This document shows, piece by piece, positions 11,019 through 41,497 of a stretch of DNA of 64,000 nt. Location of the stretch: positions 39,272,143 to 39,336,142 of the forward strand of contig NC_064761.1 in NCBI RefSeq assembly GCF_011397635.1, read 5' to 3'. The position numbers and the translations under genes were made by a program. Every line of letters starts with the position of its first letter. Position 1 is the first letter of the stretch. The notes below the pieces were generated by a model, which saw nothing but the letters and a program-made list of their open reading frames with translations, made no database searches and was not told where the DNA came from. Source of the DNA: Epinephelus fuscoguttatus. Taxonomy: Eukaryota > Chordata > Actinopteri > Perciformes > Serranidae.

Positions 11019-12180
11019 TTCATTACTAATAACATTTTTAGCAAGGTAATTGTAATCTGTTACATTTATATGGATTTACAATACTTGTTTCATTTTTAAT
11101 AGACCAATATTATAGTACATATATTTCAATATAAATATTTTTAAAATATTAAAATACAAATAATGATATACATGAAATATAAATTAAAAGTGTTTTATAA
11201 AATAATAAATCTGATCTAAATAGAAAAGTAACTAAATGTTATTACTGATGAATTTTGTAGTTGGTTGAGTTGGAGCTATTTTAAATTATTTTTCATACTA
11301 TTTGGTAGTTTAATTCATGAAAATGCTTCATATTATAAATCTGACTGAAATCACAGAGGAAAGCTTCAAAATATATTTTCAGATTACAATAACTGTAAAG
11401 TAAAACAGATATTATGGCCGTGTTTGTCCCCATTACAGTCACTTTTATTGAACGTTACCTAAACGTTATTTCTGTAAGCTTCTTTTGGAGTTTCCCACAT
11501 TAGCTGAAACCTGCTTCAATATTGGCACCTGGCGACTTTCGTTTGATATGATGAGAATAATCTAGATTTTAGAGGAAAAATGTGGGTGGGGGAAAACACA
11601 CGAGTCTGAAACTGACATGGGACAATGACTCTGAGTCATGCTCTGCTGTTGTGATGACGTTACTTATTTAATCAACACCCTGTCCTGGTGCCACACAAAG
11701 AAATGCCCACCCAAAAAACTCCACTGTTTTTTTTTTATTAAGTCTGCGGTTTTTTTTTTTTAATTTATTTTTCCCCCCGATAATTCTACCCTGAATTCCC
11801 AAAATATTGAAATCAGTTTGTGATTTAATATTCAAACAGTTTTGTATTATTTTATTTAATAATTTAAATAGGTCACAGCCTATGTTTGTGTAATTACACA
11901 CTCTAGTCTTTGTTATTTGGTAAATAAACGATGGTATTAATTATTTAATCGTATTTTTCTCCTTTACATTACTTTTTGAAATGGCAGCCTTTGTTCTCGA
12001 GTAGTTTAATCATCATCTGAGTTTCAGTGTCTTCACTGGAATTCAGATAACATGATTTTTTGATCCGTTTTGAGCCACAGCAGGAGACACATCAGAAAGA
12101 CCTTGTAGAGAGCAGAGAAAGTCAAGATGGGTCACTCCTCTTACTTTCTGGAGTCCTAAATTACACACCGAGTATTACAG
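11019..12180. other. Intergenic upstream of scml2, no gene
   Basis: AT-rich sequence with homopolymer runs near 11730-11775. The - strand open frame at 11668-11901 is low-complexity. No exon was recognised. Confidence 0.5.
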
Positions 12181-12300
12181 ACGCTGATTGGTTGAAACAG
12201 TAAATCGTGGCCTGATTGGCTGGACGTGTGAGTACCATGAGAGTTAATTGGCCTCATGTTCTGCTCATCCAGCCCGTCTCACCGCTCTCCGTGTACGTGC
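12181..12300 (+). promoter_or_regulatory. scml2: Candidate scml2 core promoter with inverted CCAAT boxes
   Basis: Two ATTGG words (12187-12191 and 12215-12219), which are inverted CCAAT boxes of the NF-Y type, lie 28 bp apart. They sit just upstream of CpG-containing sequence and a candidate first exon. No TATA box is evident. This spacing and composition fit a TATA-less housekeeping promoter. The exact start site cannot be read. Confidence 0.45.
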
Positions 12301-12428
12301 TCCCAACACAATACTGTCTTTGGCATAAATTACATGCGTGTAACCAGCATACACTACATTCGTGAAAAAATGGCAGCTGACGATTAGGGAGACTTGTGTG
12401 GATCTTCACTCGGAAAAACACGGCACTT
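12270..12428 (+). other. scml2: Candidate scml2 non-coding exon 1
   Basis: The sequence ends ggcactt|GTAAGT, with a consensus donor at 12429. It follows the CCAAT-bearing region and has no open frame of note. It would splice to the acceptor at 14761-14762 just before the ATG-bearing exon. The 5' limit is a guess. Confidence 0.45.
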
Positions 12429-14762
12429 GTAAGTTTTTTCTTCAGACTAAATAATACGGAGTTTCAGGAGAACGTCAGACGAAGCTACACGACCCGGGTT
12501 ATGTGTAATTCTCCTTGATAATATGGGAGAAACTGCTCTCAGAGGGTTAACGTTAACGCTAAGGTTAGCCAACCTAGTTATTAGCCAGCAGTGGTTGTCA
12601 ACATTGGGCCCAGACTATCACCTGGAAGCGTATAACGTTTGTGTTACACATTAGCTACGGCGTCCCGGGAGCTAATATGCAGTACTTAAAATAAAATCGG
12701 TTTTCAGCGCTACGTTATATATAAAGTAAATAAACGTTTTAGCTATCTCGACATTTAGCTAGCTGTTCCTAGCTAAGTTAACATTTGATGTGAGGTGACA
12801 TAAGCAGCCAGCTAACAGTTAACGTTGATAGGTAGGGTTAGCTACAGGAGGGGAGGAAAAACACTGGAAAGTGGGCAGATAACGTTAATTGGGTTTCGAT
12901 ATCAGGGGGAAATTTTTGTTAAGTTAACATGTAAGGTATTGTGACGTTAGCTACGAACCAAATTCATAAATGTGACGTTAATACGGCTAATAAAATGGTG
13001 ACGTTAGCTTCATTATAACAGTAATAACGCTGTAAAATCGCTAATGCGACCGTTAATGTGACCGTTAATGTTGAGTTAGCCTGTTTTTACTGTTATCAGC
13101 CACTTGACTTTGACGACACGCAGTCCTGTCTTCTTAATTTGTCACCACAAGATGTGAGACGGCTATTTATATTGTCTCCTTACCTAACTACACTTATTTG
13201 TTCTTGTTTTCTTTTGTTCTTGTCTTGTTTTCAGTTTGTTGTCTTTGTCTTTGTTGTGTTTTATATATATATTTTTGTGTCCTGTTTTCCACTTGTTTGG
13301 TGAGTGTTTGGGACCCTCTGAAGAATGAGAAGACACATCTCAAGGGGTTTATCCTGACATAATTAATTTTTCACACCCTAACTCAGTGAAGCTAATTCAT
13401 CAGTGTCTCCTTTATGAAGTTTGAAGGTGACATGCTGGGGGAAAGTGCACACTGCCTTCACAAAATCAAACACAGTGTCTGTCACATGGGTTGTCCCAGT
13501 ACACCACAGGCCCGTCATTACTGTGATGAACTGAAAAAACCCACCCTGTCCCAGGTTTCCTGTCTCTGTGGGAGTGTCCATTACTGGAATACCTCACGTC
13601 TGTGCATGACAGAAGTTCTGATTTATTTTATTTACAGAAAGAAAAGTCAAATTTCCCTTTGCTAACAACAGCACCATGTAATTTTCCCCCTTGTGTTCCC
13701 TACAGGAGGTTATTTTCAGTGATACTTCTCTTTTTGCTCCAGACTAAATCAAATTATAGTTTGATTCAACACCACTATTGTTGGGTATTGTCAGATTATA
13801 AAAGCAATTTAAAGGCATCATCTTTAGCCCCTAAAAATTACATGATTTACTGCTGTTTTTATTAAATATTTAATTTACAAAGTGATAATAATTGAGAGAT
13901 GAATTGTGAAAACAATCAATAGTTGCAGTCCTAGTATGCACTGTAACTAGGGATGTTCCCAGTGACTAATTTCACTGATGTTTCTCCGATTCACTCACTG
14001 ATGTTTTAACATAAGTTTAAACCTTGACAGGTCGGCTAGTCTAAATGTAAGACCCAGAAAACAGTCAAAATTTAATCTCTAGGGTTAAACATTGTCCCAA
14101 AATATGTTGCGAAAATGATAAGAGTCATTTAAAACTGTTAATCACATTTTTCAGTAACCAAATTGTATTTTAAATGGCAGTGAAATATGTCTAACTTTGC
14201 ACTGTGCATTATGAATATTGCACATCACATGACAACAACTCATAAAAGTTAAATATGGAAAACAATATTTTTTAGGAAAATAAATCTTAAGGAAACATGC
14301 CTGATTATTACAACAGCATTTTCACCGGGTGAATACATGAAATAGCAATAACGTAAAAAATAAGTTTAACTGACTCATATTTTTTGGTGCCACTACATAG
14401 GGCAGCAACATCTAATCATCTGCTCGACTAATCACTCAAATCCCGAACTCTAACTGCTTGAAACATAGCTCAGCCTGTTGATTCCCATTATACGGTTATG
14501 AAAATGGTACACTGACTATTTTAAAAGGGAGCCAGCTGGTGTCTGCGTGTTTCACTGCAAGCAGCTGCACCAATATACAAACACTGCTGATTTCTACCCA
14601 ATTCCTCAAATGTCACATGCATTGAACATCAACACTCTTGTATTTGTTGTCAGGCTTGTGAATGATGTTGTAATTTTGATGCACCTGATATGAATGAACT
14701 AATGCTTGGAACTGTGTGTGCTGCGTTTCATATTAAATACTTTCTCCTATTTGTATTTTTAG
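12429..14762 (+). other. scml2 intron 1, repeat remnants
   Basis: A 2.3-kb intron if exon 1 is right. The beginning is rich in acgttag/gttagct words, common near fish promoters. Truncated hAT-like left ends are suggested near 13948 (TAGGGATGTTCCC) and 14398 (TAGGGCAGCAAC), without partners. Short open frames at 13058-13865 show no family. Confidence 0.4.
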
Positions 14763-14844
14763 AACAAAACTACACCGGCACAGAAGCATACCTGGTCACC
14801 ATTGGTCGTTGTCGTGGAAGTGTCACCATTGGTCATCAGTCACC

Positions 14845-14866
<22 letters not shown>
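14763..14866 (+). CDS. scml2: scml2 exon 2: 5'UTR end and start codon
   Basis: The acceptor AG is at 14761-14762 after a T-rich tract. ATG 14845 begins MGKTPLK, and MG at the start also fits human SCML2. To join the next exon in phase 1, the exon must end at 14866, followed by GCAAGG. That is a GC donor with good consensus (AAAG|GCAAGG). No GT in phase 1 is available before the TGA at 14893. Confidence 0.7.
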
Positions 14867-32235
<17,369 letters not shown>

Positions 32236-34000
32236 GAGGAGCCAGGGAAGCCCTGTCCCTGCCAGACCCATGAGCAATAAGCCCTGAAGGAGCCAGCGCG
32301 TGGACACTGACTCATGGGGCATGCAGGGGCTACATGTTACTCTAGACTCCACCTCGAGGGACTGAACTGATGTTACAACTTCACCCCGATTTCCAGAGTG
32401 GAGAAAGTGTGCCGTGCATTGCTGACACATTACCTCATCCCCTCATCAGTGAACGAAAAGCTGTTCAAGTCTAACAAGACGCCATTTGACTTTATGAAAT
32501 CCCAAAGGAAAAGAATCCCTGTAGTGTTTACATTGCATAGCACACGTGCACACGTGGACACGTTTTTTTACGGAGATGAAATCTTTTGATCCTGGTTTTG
32601 GATCCCCAAAGATGGAGAATGTTTCTTCTTATATAATGTTTTTATTCTTGTTGAATTTCCAGTTAATAAGGAAGGGTTGGTATACTGAAAAATCCATCAG
32701 ATGTTCTTCCCCATGCTCAACGAGAGAATTTGGATGCTCTCTCGTCTGTGCTGTTGTATAGCCGTTCACACTTTTCACATGTATGCCTCAAGTATGGGTA
32801 TATCCGCCTGCCTGAAGAATGCTAGTGTCAGTGCATTCCATTTTTTTTTTCACACAATGCTCAACAGACATTTTTCTTTGCTTGAACATTGTCAGTATCA
32901 TGTAGGGATCATATTGTATTCTGACAGTTTTGATCACCTTTTCCACGAGCGTTCTGCAGGATCATCATCTGCTTTGTGGCATGACGTACTTTTGTGTCTT
33001 AGCGAGCCCTACGCTGCCTCTCACTGGTCTCCATGCAGTTCTAATCAAAACCATTTGTATCCCAAGCTCTGAGCCAGCTTAGAAGTTCTGGGTTTATCAA
33101 TTTCAGTAGACAGATTGTTAAGGAAGACATTTCTAAGGGCTTTTTGTTTAGTTTTGACGTAATGTTTTTATCAGTCATAATCTTGTTAAGCTCGTTGGTC
33201 CGCCTGCGGCCTCAGTGTTGTCACTTTTGACCGTTACAATCACTGTTAGCAATGAAAACAGATATGTACAGTTTTATGGGTTTAACCATGAATATCAGCG
33301 ACAGAATGTACATTTTGTAGAAACGTAATATTTTAAGGAAATCATATACATAAGTTAGAAATGTGAAGATAAAGGGGGATGGGGACGATGGTGAATATTT
33401 CACAGTGGGATTCCATTCTGCTTTTTAATACTTAACACAGCGCTTTTAGTTCAAATACTCCCAGTAATAGACTCTGCCTTGCTTTACCTATGACATTTCT
33501 CAGGTTTATGTGGTCTTTGTTAGTACAAGCTTTTGTAGCATACTGTTTATAATATACTTAACAGAATTTTCCTGTTATTCCCTTCCTCGATTTTGAACAG
33601 ACTTGTGCCATATGATACTCAACACAGGATCTAAGTGCTGTTGATTTTCCTCTCTTGCATCTTCTTTAAACTACTTGAAAAATATGTGTTGCAAAAAGTC
33701 ACTTGTCCATTATGTCACACCCGATAAACAATATGTGTTTATGATGTTGTGTATTTCCTTTTTATAAACCTACCAAAAACAAAAGGATGCACGTGTGTTG
33801 TTACTGACTGCTGCAAATTATTTAGACTGGGGATGCATTTTTACAGAGTAAGCCTGTTGCTGAATTGTTTTTATTTTATTCTCCCACAAAAGGCTTGCAA
33901 CTGATTTACTGATGATAATTATAATTTGTCTTCATATAAAATGAGAGCTCTGCACAATGAGAACCTCAATGTGGAGGACAAAGGTCAAGCATTCCCAACA
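32236..34000 (+). other. scml2: scml2 3' untranslated region (extent uncertain)
   Basis: Sequence after the stop codon has no coding signal. The first AATAAA-like words are weak (gataaac near 33724), and an ATTAAA at 34000-34005 straddles a MITE border. The polyadenylation site cannot be fixed from sequence. The open frame at 32701-33072 is probably chance. Confidence 0.4.
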
Positions 34001-34004
34001 TTAA

Positions 34005-34278
34005 ATGGACAGTTCAGCCCAAAGTAAAAATACAAAGGCATAAATACCCAGTTTCATGTAGGATCTATTTTCTCTCTATCAAACTACACCCACCAATCCA
34101 ATCATTGCACAGGAGGGTGCGTGCATCTACTGCTAGCTCTCCTGAGCTAGCTTACGTTACAATTCAGCTGAGGAGGACAGCATTAATATTTATATCTTGT
34201 GCTGTTATGAAAGCGAGTCTCTCTTCCATGAATAGATGCATCCCTCTATGTTTATCTGATTTTTGGGTGAACTATTCC
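34005..34278. mobile_element. Short TTAA-flanked MITE
   Basis: The left end ATGGACAGTTCAGCCCAAA and right end TTTTGGGTGAACTATTCC are inverted repeats, with TTAA at 34001-34004 and 34279-34282. It is 274 bp and non-coding. Confidence 0.75.
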
Positions 34279-34282
34279 TTAA

Positions 34283-34869
34283 AATTCCTCAAATCAGTCT
34301 CAGAAATCTGAATTGTCACCTCTCAAATTGCCAAAACTATTAAACAACATGTCATGGATTTGTGAAAATTACTCTTAAACCAGAAGCACATCTAAAATCC
34401 AACAACTCTCGAATGAAATACAACAGAAAAGTACTAAGAGGAACTTGTGTTGTCAGATTGTATGTGAAAGTCTGAACACTGCAAACAAATAGGTAACGTT
34501 CGTGTACAACCACACTATCAGCAGACAACTTTTCTGCATTCTCGGAATTTAAAAAAATTCAGTGTTCACCATCAACATGTCGAAGGACAACAAAAAGCTT
34601 GACACTGATTTTTAGGTTGGATGTGAGGTTAAAGTTCCAAAGAGAGAGCCCCTCTATCTCAGACTTAATCCTTTTCAACCTGGATCAACATCTGTTTTCT
34701 TGTGGTGCATTCAGGGGTCCTTTTGCAAGCATTTAAACATCAAAACTCACCAAAACCTAAAATAAATTGGTTTGATTTCTATAGAAAACATAGTGGAAAA
34801 GGCAATGAGCATTATTAGAAAAGTGTTATTAGAAAATTATCAAAAAAAAAGAGGAAAATGTCAAGTTCT
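34283..34869. other. Intergenic, nothing recognised
   Basis: AT-rich DNA between two MITEs with no coding signal. Confidence 0.5.
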
Positions 34870-35207
34870 AAACATATATTTAAAATTAGGCTGCGTTACA
34901 GAAAATATATATTTTCAATATTATTCAATTTAATTTTTTAGCAATTTTTGTAAGGTAATTTTTTTATGGGGTTTTTGGCTTTTTGCTTTTCTTTATTGCT
35001 TACTTCCAGGTAATTTTCTTGTTTGTTTGTTTGTTTTTTTAATTTATTTTTTGTTTGGTTTATTTTTGGGTAATTTCTTGGTTACTACATTTCTTAAAAG
35101 TTTTTGTTATCTTGTCAATGTTCGAGCAATTTTTGTGAATTTCTCATTGCCTTCTTGCCATGTTTCTGAAAAATAAAATCAAGCCAATTCGCTCAGGTTT
35201 CAAAGGG
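34870..35207 (-). repeat. CCCTTTGAAACCTG family, copy B (inverted, truncated)
   Basis: The right border reads caggtttcaaaggg|TTAA (TTAA 35208-35211), the inverse of the left border of the other copies. Internal words run in reverse order (acttccaggtaattttctt against aaggaaatgacctgg). The far end is missing or too diverged to place. Confidence 0.55.
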
Positions 35208-35977
35208 TTAACTGTAAAACTAATCAGTACTGATCAAATATAAACCACATTTCTGATACTGCTTTGCCAAGTTCTCGCTTAAAATGTGTTAAGAAACATA
35301 TTTTAATGTTTGGCTGTAGTGCAAGGGTGCCATATAGCTTCCTATGTCAATGCAGGCAGAAAATACCGGTATTATTTTACATCTACGGAAAATACTGAAT
35401 TCAAACTGTTAAACTAAGCAGTGCTGATCAAATATAAGCCAAATTTCTGTTACTATGTCACCTATTCCTCGCTTAAAATGTTTGCACAAACATATTTTAT
35501 CTTACCTTTTAGCTGTTAATTCTAAATTGCTTGTTTCCAGCTGGCCGCCATTTTGTTTCCTGTGTTGAAGAGGGAACGGTGCGGCGCAATGCATGGTAGT
35601 TGTAGTTCTTCTACTTCTGCGCAAAAGAGAGCGCCACAGCTCCTTTTACTCCGATTTCTCTGGTCATGAAGAGCCAGTTTCAAAAGTATTTGCATCTGTC
35701 TACTCCATAACTCAGGTTCATGAGAAGTCCAGCAGTTAAGTCCGTGTAAAGCAAATTCTGCTATTTTCTTCTAAACACATTAAATAGGTCATAAAAGTAT
35801 TCCTCAAAATGTGTAAGAAAGCCTTTCAACCATTTACAATGGAATTGTGGAGCTAGGCTTCACAAACTGTGTTTCTAGGTTTCAATTTTCTGGATTTAGT
35901 GGGCGAGCCTTAAATCATAGCCGCGTTACGTAACGGAGCTATCCCTGATACAAACACGCCCTCTGAGGCTGTAGCAG

Positions 35978-35984
35978 TATAAAT
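35978..35984 (+). promoter_or_regulatory. TATA box of a THAP-bearing element
   Basis: TATAAAT lies about 93 bp upstream of the THAP start codon, inside a CpG-containing stretch (cgcgttacgtaacg, ttggcgcattag). It is a plausible core promoter for the frame at 36077. Confidence 0.4.
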
Positions 35985-36076
35985 ACAGTTGGCGCATTAG
36001 CTTCTGTGGTCTTCCCGCTCGCTCTCAAGTCTTGGATTGTATCAACTGAAGGTAGTTTGCAGCTAGCTAACAATTA

Positions 36077-36291
36077 ATGTCTCCTCCATGTCGCCCGTGC
36101 ATCTTCCCTGGATGCCACAGTGTGCAGGGTAGCAGCTCCTTACTTTATTTAAGTTTTCTGCAGAGGAAGTTGTAAGGAAACGGTGGATCGCATTTGTAAA
36201 GAGGAGCTCCAGTGGAGAGGTCAAGACCACGTCCAACACCCGCCTCTGCAGTGTCCACTTTACCACTGATAGTTTCACCAATTATCACCAG
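36077..36291 (+). pseudogene. THAP zinc-finger exon 1, frameshifted (transposon-derived)
   Basis: ATG 36077 starts MSPPCRPCIFPGCHSVQG, giving the C-x4-C half of a THAP C2CH finger. After about residue 26 the frame breaks. The next frame continues AEEVVRKRWIAFVKRS and ends TRLCSVHFTTDSFTNYHQ, which supplies the C-x2-H half. The exon ends at a good donor (caccag|GTAAAG). THAP fingers bind DNA in P-element-like and other transposases and in domesticated THAP genes. With no downstream exon found and a frameshift present, a transposon remnant is most likely. Confidence 0.65.
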
Positions 36292-36293
36292 GT

Positions 36294-37170
36294 AAAGTCT
36301 GGATTTCTGAAAAGTCCATTGACGCTGGTCAGTGGAGCCAACTGCGTCTGATGAGTCATTTCTACATCAGTACACTTTATACTGAAACCTGTTTTGCACA
36401 GTTCATACAGTGTGTGTGTGCTCAATTTATTGCAAGTTATCTTGTATTACATGGCATCCAGAGAGCTTCAGTCTCCTAAATTGTGGAGCATTTGCTCACA
36501 CGCTGTTTATGGTGGGCTCTTTTTATAGGATTGACAGTTTAATTGAAGCAGAACACAAAAAACACTCTATTTTATTTAACATGTACAAATGGTAAGAATG
36601 CCTAATTGGCTGATTGGTTTTACTGGTTGAAACTCATTTAAAGGGACCCATCATGCTTTTCTTCATTTTCTGTAATATATATAATGTCGGATGTTCATAT
36701 TGAATGTGGCTTAAGTTTCATATCATGAGGTAAACATATGTAAAACTGATCCCTGAGAGCAAAAACCTCAGGCTGTAGACCATTCTGAATAATCTGTTTA
36801 CAACTGTTATGGTCATTTGCTCCAGTACTGCAAGTGTAAACATTACATACACTGCTACATGTAGCTACATGCTAACATCAGGCAAACATATCTTGGTTGC
36901 CAATGTTTTGAATATCTATCTGCGTTCCATTTACCTCAGAAGTTGGCAGTCTGAGCTGGGTATGATGTTACGCCCAAGTTGACCATGTTCCAGTAGAACA
37001 TGTTAGCAAATCAAGATGTTAGCAATACTAGTCCTAGCCAGGTTAGCCATTGTTAGCAATATGCTTGATTGTATTGTGAACATACAAACTGTAGCAACAT
37101 GTCCACAGATAAAATGTGGACAGTATTGTGTGTATGACTGTTTAAATGAGACACAAATAAGGCAGAACTG
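36294..37170. other. No gene recognised between the two THAP exons
   Basis: AT-rich sequence that may include the tail of the first THAP element (words such as aaagggacccatcatgc near 36640). I could not define its end. Confidence 0.4.
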
Positions 37171-38277
37171 ACTTATGGCTAAGTCCCGCCCTCAAATGCG
37201 ATGAGCAAGTCACAGTGTGTATAGCCTTTCTCATACACTCGGACATTCTGCCTGGACGTCCATTGAAATGCATTACAGAAAGTCAGTTTTGTTTGGTTTT
37301 ATGAGCTTTTTCTGAGATTTGAAGTGTAAAAATGGTCAAACGGTGTGCATGGGGTACATGCAACTCTGACACAAGGTATCCTGAGAGGCTGGGCGACCAG
37401 GTGTATTTTTTACACTTTAAACCACATCTCAACCGAGAAAAGTGTCTCCTTTGGATAAAGTTGTGTGGTAACGTTAGACCACAACATCAACTCAACGTGA
37501 ATAACATTAACAATGATGTCTATGTCTGTTCTAAGGTAAGTCAACATTGTGTTTGAGGCAACATATTGTCACTTTGCTGGAAAGAAATATAAAGTTATCT
37601 TTAACATCTCTAGCTAAAGTTAGCCTAACGTTAGCTCCTAGCTGCGTTGTTCATCATGTCACCTTGTTTGCTGGGAGTTCATTAGCCTATTTTGTTCTAG
37701 TTTTGTACTTTGGTGATGGTACATCATTGTTAGCTGTTGTCCAAAGGGCTCTAGTTAAGCTAACGTTAACTTCTGGAGCTTAGCTTCATTAACTTATCTG
37801 TAATGGCAGAGATAACAAAGGTTGGCAAACGTTATGCTGAATGATTCAGTGTAAATACTGTAGCACCAAACTAACGGAGAGACACTCTTGGTAAAGATGG
37901 TAAAAAGGCCGTTATCCTTTTCTCATATTCTGAGCCAAAAACCTTAACTTCAGTGGTACTTTGATGCACCAAAATTTCCAGTTTCCAAAGGCTTGTTCAC
38001 AAATAATTCACAGCTTACACACGTACACTGTGACCTGTAAATTTTGGCTTGTCATTTAAGCTCTTCATCGAGCTTCTCAACAATAAAATGATGAATATAT
38101 CCCTCCAATGTGTAGTTTAGGCCCTTTTGGTTACTTCTCAATGACATCTGATCGTTATGTCCCCAAAAATCATCAATTGCCTCCTGCGAAATGCCGTGTA
38201 CTGTGACACCTGCCATGGCGCTAGTCACTTAATGTTGATATTTTGTTTGAGTGAGTGGAGGGGGGCGTGGCTTAGAA
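37171..38277 (+). mobile_element. THAP-bearing, P-like transposon remnant
   Basis: The left border near 37176 reads ggctaagtcccgccctc. The right border near 38261-38276 reads ggggggcgtggcttagaa, its approximate inverse. Between them lie one THAP exon and its downstream DNA, but no RNase-H-like catalytic region, so about 1.1 kb of a much larger element survives. No convincing 8-bp duplication was found. Confidence 0.5.
37332..37535 (+). pseudogene. THAP zinc-finger exon (second, different family)
   Basis: An uninterrupted 68-codon exon starts MVKRCAWGTCNSDTRYPERL and carries C-x4-C, then FLHFK, CLLWIKLCG and VYVCSK. It stops at a consensus donor (tctaag|GTAAGT). The final His of the C2CH set would come from the next exon. 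The sequence differs from the THAP at 36.1 kb. No following exon or catalytic domain was found before 38.3 kb. Confidence 0.65.
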
Positions 38278-39806
38278 ATAAAATTTGGCATTGAAAATGG
38301 AAACACTGGCTGAAAAAAAAAAAAATCAATTGAAAAATATAACTCAGGCATTAAAAATGATCCTTTTCTCTTTGTTTTTGCATTCTGATGTGTTTTTCAA
38401 TGACGGTCTTTTGTTTTTTTCCTCTTCATGTCACTCTTTCAGTGTCAGCTGAAATATATATGTACTTCAATATATAGGCTAATATTTAATATATTGTGCT
38501 GTGCTTGGCCCTACCCTCAAACTACTTCCCTTCATATCGAAACAGTGATAGCAAGCGATTTTCCCAGTGCAAACATTTCCTTATTTAATGTCAAATTGTT
38601 TTTATTTATATATATTTTTTATTTATTTATTTATTTTTCATTTTTGATGCCAAAACCTACCCAGCTGGCACACAACCGACCTGCAACATTAAAATGTGGT
38701 TGAAATTATGTCAGTAGTTGTTCCAACATTTAAATAACATTGAAACATGCAACATTTAAAGTTCATGAAACAACACTGCAAAATGCTGAAAAAAAAAGTG
38801 ACTCAGCCACGGTGTGTGACGTTGATCCAACAGTGAATAAACATTAGAATACCAGCTGGGTAGCGTCAGCGTTCTAGCTCCATAATACTCTAGATAAAAT
38901 GGACTGTTCTGAAGAAAAAGGCAGAGACAAAACAATTCAGACGTTGGAGGTTTTAGTTCACTTCCATATAAAAAGCACACACACTGTACAGTAAGCAAAC
39001 ATTTAACTGCCAGCACATTTCAACTGGTGTTTCTTCACTGACATCTCAAAATAACAGTTCTCTGAAGCAAAAAGAGCTTCAGGCAACCGACGGTTACAAA
39101 GGAAGCAGTTCTTTTTTATATCCAGTCACACTGAGTCTCCTAACTGACCATCCAGTATATACACAGACTGTATAAATAAAAGTTGTACAAAGAATAAGTT
39201 AGGGTGAAATCCTGTACAACTAAAGTGATCAGAGGAGCTTTTTGTTGAACAGACCGCAGACATGAGTTAAAGTGAGATGTACTGGGATCGCTTAAGTACA
39301 TCACTATAAATAAAGAACAGGTAAAAAGTTGAGCTTCTGGGTGTTTCCATCCCTCCTTTGTTCATCCTGACACACTGCATATGGCTGCTATAATTCACAG
39401 GTTTCATAAATGCTATCATCACAAAGGGGCAGCACAGTTTTAGAGTAGGCGGGACACCCTGTAACTTTTTCAACTAAACTATGACAAAGTGCACTCGATA
39501 GGATAAATAAACTGACACACAACAATACTCTCACATTCACAACTCTGATCATAACCATGGGAGTGAAAGAATACCATGCTCCACGAACAACAGTAAGTAT
39601 GACACCAAACCACTGGAAACTAATGTTTTACACTTGATAAAGGGGGTCTCACCAAAACTGGTTCTAATAACAGACTAATAACACACGTAACAAACATACC
39701 AACAGGATTTTATCTCACTGAAGCCGAGACAATGCTCATCGTTTCTACTTTAATCTGACTGTTTCCTTCAACTTCTTCCCCTCCTTCACATTTTAAGTCG
39801 ATTTAA
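38278..39806. other. Intergenic, low-complexity in part
   Basis: Contains a T/A-rich tract at 38595-38650 (tttattta). No coding frame is supported. Confidence 0.5.
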
Positions 39807-41493
39807 AGCTGGGGTAGGCAGAAATCTGGAACAGGAAACAAATTGAAAATACACCCTCCTGCAGCTCCTCTCTCTCTGTCCTGAGACCCTTCCACCAGAC
39901 GACCACAGGGACATGAACTAGGCCCCCGAGAAGTGTGCCAGACAATTTAGCATAGCCTGTGTATTCCAATACCCATACCACCATACTATATAATATGCCA
40001 GAGAAAGATTTAATAGGTCCTAGCACATAATATGTCAAATGCAGTATGCCAAAAATACCAGGATGTTCTACTCCACTTGGTAAGTGGCGCCTCTTCTCTA
40101 TTAAAGCAAGAGGGTCAACATTCAGGGCGTAATGTTATGAGAAAGTACTATATCCCAATTGTGTGCATACTGCATACAAGAGTATGTACTGTTTAAGGGC
40201 AGCTGCAGTATTCGATTCAGAATGCACCCATCCTAACTACAACGTCCTGGTCTGTCACAATGTTGTCGTGCCCAAAACGACTTTTTCCCATAGACTTATA
40301 TTGTGAAAGAGACATCTGTAAACCTTTGAGCATCACAACCACCTCCCAAAATGACTTGTTTCAGTATCAGGATTTGATCCATTTGAACTGATATTACTTC
40401 AAGAAGTCGAGAAGAGCCATACAATTAAATAATTTAATTCCCATTCAAGTTAGCGGAGCGCTAAACCGGAAGTTAGTCACTCAGTTGACAAAGTCTCTTG
40501 TGCGTTTGCTCTATGGGTTCACTGATGTGGAAGATCTGGTCTTCATCCGCCACTGAACAACTTTCATAGGAATGAACGGGGCCCTGTCTCCAACACTATC
40601 CAATTTTGTTTTAGATCCATGGTATGCATGGGCTTCATATGGTGACCCAGTGTTTTCCCTACATTGAGGGAACAAGACATAGCTGCTAGCCACCCTGCGG
40701 TCTCTCAGCCTTGCTCCCCACAGGTGTGGACTGATTCCTCGGAAAGAGAGTGGCAGCAGCTTGGGAGGTAGACCTTAAGTCGGTGGCTGCAGCAACTTGA
40801 ATTCAGCCACTGCAAACTCGCCCAGCAGGCTGGTAGCCAGTGGCTAGCAGCGCTGGGTCTAACAGAGAATCAGGGTTTGTGCCGACTGGATTTGGGTTGC
40901 TGCAGCAGCTGACTGGGGGCCGTCTCTTAAGCTGCTGTCTGCTCTTCTCCCAGTAAGGTGGTCTGTGGTGGCGGGGAGTGAGGCGAGGGCCAGTACTTCC
41001 AGACTCTGGCTAACATCAACTACATAAATGTGCATATGAGCCTTTAGCTCCAGTTAGCAAAAGGCTAAACTGTTAGCAACATTTTCTCTCCATCTCTGAA
41101 ACATTTCGCTGATATTGACACAAGTTTTATTTGGTTAATTGTCAGACTCTCTTTTAGACCCTCTTCTTGATAAGTCTGTCTTCCTGTTTTCTGGTTTCTT
41201 TGCAGTGTAGGCAATTGTTGACAATGCTTAATTGAACAGCAACTTTCTCTACAGGATTCTCTTTCACTGAATGGACGTGCACACACATCTGCATTTGTAG
41301 AACAGCCAACAGAAACGCCCTCTCTCTGAAAATGACCTGTGATTGGCTCAAGTCTCCCATCACAGGCCATTTTTTCCTAAATCCTGAAAACAGAGCCAAG
41401 AGGAGGTGCAGAAGTCCAGTTTTCTCTCAGACAACTTAAACAACATGATTGATTTTTGCCCATTGAAGATAAATCAAACTGCCTACCTCAGCT
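39807..41493. mobile_element. TTAA-flanked MITE, probably split by later insertions
   Basis: The outer ends AGCTGGGGTAGGCAG and CTGCCTACCTCAGCT are inverted and flanked by TTAA at 39803-39806 and 41494-41497. The 1.69-kb length and a change of character between about 40.05 and 41.05 kb suggest another repeat inserted inside. No coding content was recognised. Confidence 0.65.
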
Positions 41494-41497
41494 TTAA

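Noticed and set aside
32701..33072. 123-codon frame in the scml2 3' UTR
   Set aside because: No homology, no Kozak context of note, and low-complexity T runs.
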